Positions 11,571-22,000 of a DNA stretch of 64,000 nucleotides are shown one piece after another (within the stretch, counting starts at the first letter, position 1; each line of letters opens with the position of its first letter). Under the pieces are notes generated by a model. It was not told the origin of the DNA and did not search any database. It was given only the letters and a program-made list of their open reading frames with translations. This DNA is from Apostichopus japonicus (Eukaryota; Echinodermata; Holothuroidea; Aspidochirotida; Stichopodidae). A program made the position numbers and the translations under genes. Location of the stretch: positions 2,950,501-3,014,500 of the forward strand of contig NC_092580.1 of NCBI RefSeq assembly GCF_037975245.1. The letters run 5' to 3'.

Positions 11571-13560
11571 AATTTAGCTAGTCTAATAAGTATATTCAAA
11601 ATAGAGAGGTTGTGGGAGTTGACTCTGATTTATCCATCCATCCATTAATAAACATACAAACACACATAAAAAGGTTGACATTCTAAATGTACAAAAACAA
11701 AACGAAATATTATTGCTTATTCTATTCCCGTTAAAGCATCTACTTCTCCCTGACAATTGCGACATCCACCATAATATAGTTCTCCCGTTTCATTGAAATG
11801 AAACTTTTCGCCGCGTTTTGCTCTTCCCTCGTGCTCTGACAATCTACATATAGAATGGCATCTGTATATTCTGTCTTTTCCTTTATGTTGTTTCTCCGTG
11901 TAGCCTAGTCGTCTCCAAGAATGATATCTGTTGTATTTTTCTTCATTGCTACCAATTTCCTGAATTGTCTTTGAAAGCGATTCCAATGACGAGAAGTCTT
12001 GAATGAAAATGAACGAATTCGGTGGAGCAACTTTTTCGTATTCTTCTCGAGTTGCGCCGTACACAACCGGTACTTGGTTGTATATTGTTAATGCGTCCCA
12101 AAACTTTTCTGTTATATATTGCGAGCAGCAACTATTTTCTAAGGCCAGAACAAATTTATATTCGGAAGATGTTTGCAAATATTCATCTCCACGAAGTTCA
12201 TAATCACCACAAGCCCCAAACATAGAGATATCCAGATACCTTTTAAATGATAGGACAAAGTCTCTTCGTTTATATTGTCCGGAACTAAGAGAGCAATGTG
12301 AACTCGTCCACATTATTAACTTAGTCTTAATACTGAACCAATTCACATCTTCATCCTTCGGCGAATTAAATTTTTGGAACCACCCATACGGAGTTGGGAT
12401 GTCTGATTCAGTGTGATAGATAAACGATAAATTAAACGTCACCCCTCGTATGTCTTCGGGTGGTCGTAGAGACACACATGTCTGCGGGGACTCATTAGTA
12501 TGTAGCACCCACAGCTGAGACAAGTTCCGTTTGTTATGAAAATCTTGCCACTGATTTATTGTCATGAAGCGTGTCGTCCCCGTAGTATATACAACCATGT
12601 CGGCTTCTACCACATCAGCAGTATTATTACTTACCTCATACAGCGTTCCATTACAATTGCACCATAGAGGATAGTCGATTGAAATTTGATAACGTCCACG
12701 TCCAACAATTACAACATGCACATCAGGTTTTCTTTTTGCCCTGAAAAGAGTATGCAAAGTGTTCTTAACAGTCTTTGCTGGCGTATAATTGTTACCAACT
12801 TTTTCCCACAAGTATGATGTTTCATATGTTCTCATAATCAAAAAATAAATAATTGCCAAGCCAGCAGATATGCCGTGCCATGTTTGCAAACGCATGGTGT
12901 GTCCGCAGATAACTATAAGAGTGTTAAGAGGTAATACTACAAATGCGAAAAACACACACTTGAACGAAATTTTTAACAGCTCATAAAATATCACAACGAA
13001 ATTCACAAAGAGTCGTCAATAGTGGTACGAACATTTTTACAAATGCACTGATCTAGACGATAGGGGTGGCCAACGTTTACGATGTACGGATCTACTATAT
13101 AACACACTACTGCATTTTCCAAGCAGAATTAGTGTTAATTATGGATGCTTTTAACCACCGCACTGCTTTAATATTGATCCAGATTTGTATAATTACGATA
13201 CGTTGTTTTCTAAGAACCCATTCGTAAAATTTCAAATTATTTTACTTTTCGGTTATAAGGACATAGCCGAACAAAGTCAATGTTTCGTAAAATAGCGAAC
13301 ATTTCTTATCGCAATTGATCAATCATGAGTGATGTCGTTAATGCACAGGTACAAAACATGGTTTGGCTTCCTCCAAAGTTTTCGGAATCCCAGAAAAATT
13401 ACCATTTACCATACATGATGGCGCTCATTACATTGACGTTTAAAGCTCAAACGGGCTAGCGCGTGTGTTTAAGGTGTAGTACCACAATTATACCTTCCAC
13501 AGACTTACACACTACACTCGTCACTTTCAAGCCCTGGCAGAGCAGGGATATCATTTTTCA
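11571..13560. repeat. Segmental duplication, copy 2
   Basis: Partner of 3233-4620. It carries the intact fucosyltransferase, and in its 5' flank about 440 nt (roughly 12980-13450) that are absent from copy 1. Confidence 0.85.
11717..12895 (-). CDS. Alpha-1,3-fucosyltransferase, GT10 family
   Basis: Intronless gene for a type II Golgi membrane enzyme that transfers L-fucose from GDP-fucose onto GlcNAc in N-glycans or Lewis-type antennae (family knowledge; exact acceptor unknown). From the Met at 12895 it is 392 residues, the usual GT10 length. A short cytoplasmic end is followed by the anchor GISAGLAIIYFLIMRTYE, a short stem, the domain block NLSFIYHTESDIPTPYGWF and the donor-binding motif with LALENSCCSQYITEKFWDAL then VPVVYG. 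A Cys-rich C-terminus ends CRNCQGEVDALTGIE. N-glycosylation sequons include RNLSQLW and HTNESP. The frame stays open to a Met at 13006 (429 residues), but the paralogue has an upstream stop in that frame and shares the 12895 start directly before the anchor, so I prefer 12895. Confidence 0.92.
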   Translation of the reverse strand: MRLQTWHGISAGLAIIYFLIMRTYETSYLWEKVGNNYTPAKTVKNTLHTLFRAKRKPDVHVVIVGRGRYQISIDYPLWCNCNGTLYEVSNNTADVVEADMVVYTTGTTRFMTINQWQDFHNKRNLSQLWVLHTNESPQTCVSLRPPEDIRGVTFNLSFIYHTESDIPTPYGWFQKFNSPKDEDVNWFSIKTKLIMWTSSHCSLSSGQYKRRDFVLSFKRYLDISMFGACGDYELRGDEYLQTSSEYKFVLALENSCCSQYITEKFWDALTIYNQVPVVYGATREEYEKVAPPNSFIFIQDFSSLESLSKTIQEIGSNEEKYNRYHSWRRLGYTEKQHKGKDRIYRCHSICRLSEHEGRAKRGEKFHFNETGELYYGGCRNCQGEVDALTGIE

Positions 13561-16029
13561 ACTGGCATATCATACCTAGCAGAGGTATTGCTATGTCACG
13601 GCACTTGCTAATGATTATATCATGACCGTTTAGATTTTTGAAATACTGAATCCAAACCCCTTTTTTCTGCTCGTTCGGAGTAATATCAAAATGTAACCAA
13701 ATAATTTAAACAAATAAATGGTTGACATCACCATCAATCCTCCTTACTTTCACATCACCTGTACCTCACATTATTCTATTTTACATAAAGACAGAAAAAG
13801 CAATGATAGTAGCTGAGTTTTAGTTGGAATTCCGGAAGTCAAGGCGCAAGCTGCGCTAAGAGGTCATTCAGTTTTTATAGCGGATGCGGTGTAACCATAT
13901 ATTATGCTTCGGTAAAATTCTGTTAAACTACAGATAATGTGCCGTAAACGATTTTTAAAGGTAATCTCTTGTGAAAATAAACTGATTTATTACTGCTTTT
14001 AAATTCTGAAAGGTTTCTTATGACACCGTTGTAGTTCAACAGTTCCATTGCAAATCGAGTAGGCATCGCATATGGTTACCATTTCTTAAACAAAGGAATT
14101 CAAGCTAGACCATGGGCACGCAAATTCATCGCCTTGACCAACTGCTCTACCTTTCTATAACAAAGTCCTTAAAACAGTAGGTCACTTACCGTATGTTGCA
14201 GTGACATTCTTTATATTTTCAGTGATTAGAACAACCGCATTCATTCGGCAACCTCGCCTACGGTCGTATGTTAGAATGATAGCTTAAATGTACATGTACA
14301 CTTTGTACCTACGTACGTGCACAATGTTCGTGGTGTCTGCATTATAGTACAGTACGGTTTTCCCCAAACAAAGTACTGTCGCCCTAGTCAGCATAACCAT
14401 ACGATAATGGTCGCAGAATATTGCTGTCTGGTTTACAAAACATGCATCATATAATAGTTTAGTTTAACTGAAAGCAATTCTGACTCATACTAAAGTATTT
14501 CGATACTTATGTAATTATAAGCAAAGACGATACGAAAACTAAGTACTAGGTCACGTGATCTTTGTAAGCAACTGTTGTATATCAATTAGCTATTTGATGG
14601 CGATCTGTCATAACAGAAACGGGCAAGTCCTATAAAACTAATGATTCAATCGTCACAGATTTAAATGGTTATAAGGCTTACAAAATATCCAACTTAAAAA
14701 TGATTGACCAATTAAGCAATCACATTCGCTTTGACCAAGTAAGACCGTTGAGATTAAGAAAGAAAAACATGAAATTTCGTGGGTTTGATGATATTCTTTA
14801 TTGACAAACGACGTCATTTTCTTGTGATTTCTGTGGTAATGCACTCTCTTGTGCAATTATAGCAACAATTACTTTGGGTGACCACTGACAGTTTCTGTTC
14901 ATTGATAAAGCTATATATCCAGCAACTTTTGTTTAGTTTTCTTGTCGGACTGAGGTTTGAAAATAAAGAAAAGTACAAATGCAATGTTCATGTTCTAATT
15001 AATAAGTCATAATGCAAACAGTTAAAAAAACGAAACAATATTGAATTAAAATTAATAATATTGTGACATGTGATTTGTAAAAGACTACAGTGCATTGGAA
15101 TTATTACACTAACAGAAAATCGTTGCTGAGCATGTGCATTTATTGTTTAATAATTGTAACTGTCCGTTCTGTCAAATACCAGAACGTTATGGACTTAAAG
15201 TACCATTCCACCCGAAACTAACATGCACCGGTTGGTCGTAGAATAACAGTTGAATGCTGTTTCAATTACATAACGGTGCTTGCAAAGGATCTGTCTTTAC
15301 GATTATTTAACCTTTGTACAATTACACATCATTGCCGTTTTGTATCAATAATAGCACCTCCGTACAATATTTACGTTGCATGTTCATAAAAGGTGTAACA
15401 AATTCATGTTGTTTATGGTCTCATTGATAAACTGATTTTACTGCTGACTCATGGCACAATGGAGGAATAGGTTTGGAGGATCATTTGGCTCCGATTTGTA
15501 CAAAATCATTGAGTCCGAATGTGGTTCAGCTTGTAGTTTTATGTTTAAATTATGAAACATTTTCGGAAGTTCGTCATAGTAGGTATCGCACCATTTTAGG
15601 TCCTTTCTGAAACTGTCCACGCACCGAGTCTCATTTACAAGATACAACATATGGTCTAAACAGGGTCATTATGAAACTCCTTTGGAGGGCTACCACAAAG
15701 ATTTTGTAAAGCGCCGATAGCGCTGTAACACATCTTAGGATTATCGTATCATGAAGGAGAAATATGGCTTATTATCCAAAATCATCCCGTTTGCGACCTC
15801 ATTATTGCAGTAATCGACTGGCTGTACCGAGACACGATTTATCCTAAGCCAACCTACACCATTCCACAAAGACTAAACACACACACACACACACATTGTA
15901 AACTGGTAGGTCTCGCATTGTGCCCCATATTAATTATTTTAGAACATTTGAAAAGCAAGAGATTCAAATTGTACTTTAGAAAGCAATAACAGCAGCGGTG
16001 CTCACATCGTTTTCAACTTCCTTTATTTA
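13561..16029. other. Spacer between fucosyltransferase and gene A; no gene recognised
   Basis: Mostly featureless AT-rich DNA with a tRNA-like fragment (14090-14155) and a short (AC)n run near 15878-15894. A 70-codon minus-strand frame at 15438-15650 has protein-like composition, but I match it to nothing. The 3' UTR of gene A is expected just left of 16030. Confidence 0.4.
14090..14155 (-). other. tRNA-like sequence (pseudo-tRNA or SINE head)
   Basis: On the minus strand, TAGAGCAGTTGG (14138-14149) resembles an A box. About 32 nt further, GCTTGAATTCC (14095-14105) resembles a B box, which is tRNA-like spacing. I see no convincing acceptor stem, so this is more likely a SINE fragment or dead tRNA copy than a working tRNA gene. 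Confidence 0.35.
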
Positions 16030-19000
16030 TTAGAGATCATAATACTGTCCTTCGACGTCATTTTCATCGCACTGGGACTCAGATGGATTGTTCTTTACAA
16101 TGAGGTCTCCTCCCTGAAATCAGATAAGATCGAGTAGTAAAGATGTATTAGTACAGTTCAGGCCATACCCAAATTATTTTTCTTAATTGTTGCTTAATTT
16201 ACGACACACAATGAATCTAGTGTTTAAAGAAACTGGGCCCCCCACTCACTTTTTATAATATACATTCCGGCATTACCTTTAATACATACTTCTTACTACT
16301 TTCCATCACTTTCTTGATATCTCTAATCGACGGACGTTCATTGCAACTGTGTGTTAGACACATTCTCATGATTGAGGACCTGAAAGTAAACAAGAGAAAT
16401 TAACCCAGCATTTGTATTATAAAACATGAACACAATATTTCCCAAACTTTGCATTTTGCTTTCCAGATGGCTCCGAACGAAAACACAAACTTGACATTGT
16501 ATGTCTTAGAAGAAGGTCCCTTTAAATACTGTGCATATACTTACATTTGTAGATTCTTTCCAGCTACCAATGAATGCGTTATATTGTCATAAGTACATAA
16601 AAAAATACTTAAAAGAACGAGATCAGTCTTACAGTTCACGTGGGAGATGAGATGTCTGGAGAATTACAGTCAACTGCCGGAACATTTCATTTTCGTGTAA
16701 GGTAACGATTTCCTTCAACGTTTCGGAGCCTATAATTTGGAAAACATGATTGTCAAAATGTCGAATCTAAAAAAAAGGAATTATTTCTTTATCATAATGT
16801 TTGTAACATAACTAGTTACCATCATTTAAAAGTTCATCCTCTGACTATTATGAAACTGAATTTCTAATAACTTAGGCTAAACTGTGATGTATCACTGTTA
16901 CACTCGTGAAGATTATTAATATATTTTTAATTAATTAGGACGCGGCTGTGTAATGGATACAGCTGCGACGGAGAAGATAAGAAGGTGCGATACATAACAG
17001 CAACAGTAATGGGGTAGGTTGGGGATGGGGTGGGGTGGTTAGTGAAGCAAGCATGCTGGGAGGAGGGTAATCGGTCTCGTGGTGGCATTTCGCCATTAAT
17101 TATACTGTACTGATGTCACCTTCCTACACTTCAGTCCTATCGGCCTTTGACGTATTCTAGCTGTTATCATCTATAAAACACTCCATATATATCATCAGTT
17201 ATGAAGCTCGGACTGACACAGTTGCAATGACAAAAGGTTTTCTTGTGCCTTCCACCGTTAGGCAAAATGAAAACTGAATAATCACCTTTAAAGAATAATT
17301 CATAATACAATACCAATAAATATTTCCCAGAAAGTTATGCCAACCGCCCAAACGTCGCTACACTCTGTGTAATTCAAAGATGACTTGCATTCTGGCGCTA
17401 ATGACCAACTTGTGTTATCGTCCTGTGGATAATAGAAAAAAAAATCAACATTGAAATAAGCATGATGTATATCAACGACAAGGAAATTTTTTAAAGAATT
17501 AAGAGGAAGAAAAGGCTATCATTTTAATTACCGATTTTATACGCAGTACCAAAAACGATTCCGCATCTTTCAAGGAACAAAAATGTTGTAACTTGCAAGT
17601 GCCAGACATGTCTACTAGTACTTGTTGAATGCATAAACCCGGATGACAGCACTACGGAGAAAGCAAATAAGTACAGTCTGCTAAATGATTCTGAAAACCA
17701 GCTTGTGCAATGGCGTTTGTATATGAAACAAAAGTCTTCCTTAATGTTATAGCCTTCATGGAGCTTAACTCTTTTTTCCTTTGCGTGGTAAATTACTTTC
17801 TAATATTGCCTTCTAATGTTATGAAGCGACAAATGACAATAGTTAAATATTTTCTGATTGTATTAGGTATACGCTTTCACCCAGAGCAAAGAGTACAGTC
17901 AACATACTTATTTGTTGTTTGGTCCGGAAATGAGCCGTGTCAATAATGAAAGTATCATGGAAAATGTTAATTATAAACTATCCCAGACATTTCTAATTCT
18001 AGAACCAGAAAAGAACGAAAGAATGCAACTGATTGTATTATATGTTCGAATATTCGTAATATTTAGGTGTAAGGAATCGGAAGATATCTATGATAGGCAA
18101 TTTTCTATTACGGAAACATTCGTTTGCAAATCTTAATAATTTGTAATCAAGTTAATGACATTTATGAGCTAGAATGTTTCAATCAAAGAACCAAGCAGTA
18201 TTCAAATGCATAGGCACTGCATATTCTCACAGTCGGAATAAATAGAAGTATCACTAATAGTAAATTATAAATACCTCCATTAATGTATATGATGTAAGTA
18301 TAAACTTCTTTCTAATGACCTACCGCTTGAAAAGCAAGGAATTCCATACCACTGACAATACCCAATCCGTATTGTAAAGTTTCTACAACACTGGTCTCGT
18401 GCATGACAGCGCCAATGTTAGCGTAATCGGACATTAGGTGCAAATTCAAGCTTTTCATCTCAAAACACTCTTCAATCATATAGGTTAAACCTGTTTTGAG
18501 GAACGAAAGAGTACATTTGCTTCTGAGAGTATCAGTCTGAGGAATATTGTTGTTATAAGCATTCATCTTGAAACATAATGAGATCATCGCCACTGAGAAT
18601 GACGTGATCTCGTTATATAAAATCATATATATTACATCATATAAAATATAGAATACGATCAAATAAATCAGCCAGGTTTGAGAACAATGATATGAAACTG
18701 GGTGTACTTTATCATAGATAAGAAGTTTACCTTTTAAGTAGAAAATACACATTTCCGTTTATAATTAAACCTTTTCTTTTTGTTATTTAAATATTACCCT
18801 TTTGTTGCAAAATAAATATAGACAACCCTAATAAATAGGAATTGAAAAGTAGCTATTATAGAGAACTTGATTCCAAGTGGACATTAATGTGGTATAATTA
18901 TTGCTTAGCAACAACATAAACTTATATTTGCCTCTTTTTTTATTTGAACATTTTGTATGTTGTTTTAACAATTTCGATGGCATCCAGACAAACATTGAGG

Positions 19001-22000
19001 AAACAAGTCTTTATAAAAAATGGCTTACATAATTTCTCGTAATCGGAGATTAATTATTCCGTTATTCCAAACGTTGTTTGGATGCATGTTTTACCATATA
19101 TTGGCTAAAAATATCAATTTTGCAAAGGCGTATGTAAGAGGTCAACGTTGGTTAATCTTAATCTCATATCTTCGTAATTTATGATACAAATAACGAATAA
19201 TCTCTTGACATTGCAACTGATATTATTTCATGTTCAAACAACTAAACTATCGGATTGTTGCCCATAAAGTAGAAATATATATATATATCATGCCTTTTAT
19301 GTCTGAGAATAGAGTTTAGGACGACAGTATGTCAAGATATATTATGCAAAATGTGTTTAATTAAAGCATATTGAATTTAGGAAATACCTTCGTGTTGACA
19401 GTATCCTAACGTCTTTAAAACGTTGATGTGGTTGAGCAATTTTATCTTCGTATCAATGATGTTGTGCCACAACGATTTCGTTTCTTTGGGCGTGGCACCT
19501 ACAGATGAGCAAAAATTATTGAGATCACGTAGGAGTATAATTTGTGAAAAGTATAATTAATAATAAGTTTTATAATGACAATACGATAAACTAAAAGCAG
19601 CCAAATATAAGATACATTATTTTCTTATTTCCAGTCAAAAGTGTCCAAACATTATTTATATGATGTACTGGCTATGATAGTTAAACAGACAATTCGTTGC
19701 AATCGTGACGAAAAAACCAACCATCAACGTAGGAGATGGTTACATTCAATCTTTCGCCTTCAGAGCATGACAGCGTTCCAGTCCATTTACAAATTCCAGG
19801 CAATGAATCTATTTGTTTGATGAAAGAAATGTTTTGCCATCCGTATACTTTAGAACTTTCTCCTTCGTACGGATTTACAATATCTGTTTCCTCATATTCT
19901 GTGAAACAAAAACGGTAAATGAGTAACTATAAAACTATGAAATATCCATGAAGTTTAACGACGATTTCGACTCAAACACAGCTCATGAAATACACTGGGT
20001 TTTTAACTAGGGGTGTTTATGGAGGTAAATACCTATGAAATACTTCATACTTATGAAATGAAGATGTTAAAGGTCAATATCTATGTTAAGGTTTATATCA
20101 TTGTACACTTTGTTCACCGATCTTTGACGATGTAACTACATTGAACGTACAATTGCTGTGTTTGTTATTCAACAATGATTTGTTTCTATGCATGTTTTGT
20201 ACATGTTGTTTTGCAAAAGCACAGTGACGGGTATAGAGTTTCGCTTCATAGCATCATAGAGAATTACCTGTGAGTGCTCCATCGAAACTGTCGTTGTCTT
20301 CGGGTGGTGAAAGCTGCAAGACAGATACGTGTCTATGGGCAAGTAAAACATGATCTGACGTATTACACCAGACCGTCTTTGAATTCTTCAACGTAGCCAA
20401 ATAACAGAATGGTTCACGTCAATGCTTACTTAGAACTGAGTACGCATGGTTGAAGCTCCTAGGTGTACACAAACTATTTATTGATGTGTGGTAATTGTTT
20501 AAACACATCAGCAAAGAATGATTTCCTGTTGATTATTCAAAATGATTTTAATTGTATCATTTGTTCGACTGAAAGACCAATAGAGAATTTAGCTATAACG
20601 GATTAGCTCTATAGAAAGAGTCGAATCTATTTCTGTGATGTTAAATATCAAATGCATGTAACCATCCGTACGAGAGTCTGAAAATTAAAGTCTTATTTTA
20701 CACAATATTTATCGCATATTTATAATGTCAACGAAACGTGATTCAGGATAATATTATTAATCTTAATATATTGAACACTATATAACATATGGTGAGATTG
20801 TGAACTAAAGTAATTTCACATTTTATAGTTCTTTATTCTAACGAACAAAAATAAATTACAAGATAACTGAACAAAAATATTTATTTTATATTTACAACAC
20901 ACACAAGTAATCATTTGTTAAACAAGCTAACTATTTTACAGAATAGAGCGATTAGACATATTACTCTCTCTCACCCAAGAGATCACACAAACGTGTTATT
21001 TAAGTCTATGAATTTACTGAAGCTTACTGATCTGTTCAGTCTCAATGTCCTCAATTTTGTTTATCGTTCATTACATGAAATGCTACCAGATACTCTGAAT
21101 GCCTTCTTTACACAAAACTCAAACATCCACGCTCACAATACTAGGCAAGCTGATTACCTCCACCCAAGACAATGTCACAACATTTTTTTTTAAATAGCTT
21201 ACATCATCGGGCCATCGCACTTTGGAATCCCTACCATTCACTTTAAAGGCGATGCTTTCTTTAGTTGCATTTAGAAAAAGCTTACAAAAGCACTTCATCA
21301 ACATGTACTAGAACTGCGAAGTGAAACTGGGGAGGGGTGTCAGGGAAGGGGGTGAGGGAAGGGAGAGGAAGGGGTAGTTCTTTTTGTTTTGTGTTATTGG
21401 TTCTATTTTCTATTGTAAAGTTCTGTATTTTCAGGGAGTGTCACTACACGACAATCCCTACAGGGTTTTTTAGTACACTTCACAAGTTTAGTTTCTTATC
21501 TCCTTCTATGTCATATGTCAAACTTATGTTGTGATAGAACAAAAATAAATAAATGAAATAAATGAAACAGGTGAAAGTGGACAATGTCAAAGTAGAGCTG
21601 ATTGCATTGAAAACATTGCGTATGATCGTTATATGAAATGCTGAAAACAACGATACCTCTGTATTTGAGTAATGGAATGTTGTAAAGCTGTTCCGAAAAG
21701 AAGAAGAAAAGGGAAGAAAAATCTTTGTGTCAACATGCATACGGAATTGACTGCATATTGAATGATGCAAGCTTCATGGGAATGCCCCAATACTCTTCAT
21801 TTAATTAAAACTTCGATTTAATTTAATTTTTAAAATCAACGAATCGTAACAAAAAAGAGAATGTTAAAATATAATAGTGAGGACATTATTACTGACAATA
21901 AAAAGCACAATATATTACTATAATAAGTTATTAAATCACAAAGAGTAGAACATGCAGTTGAAAGATAAATTAATGATTGAGGAGACTATTGACAAAGTTT

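Noticed and set aside
12003-12225. Plus-strand open frames over the fucosyltransferase donor-binding region
   Set aside because: Antisense shadows of the intact GT10 coding sequence.
11717-13006. Longer 429-residue start for the fucosyltransferase
   Set aside because: The extra 37 residues add a second hydrophobic stretch before the anchor, and in the duplicate the same frame has a stop just upstream of the shared Met.
15438-15650. 70-codon minus-strand frame starting MLYLVNETRCVDSFRKD
   Set aside because: Composition is protein-like, but there is no family match and no convincing exon context; left as a possible orphan exon.
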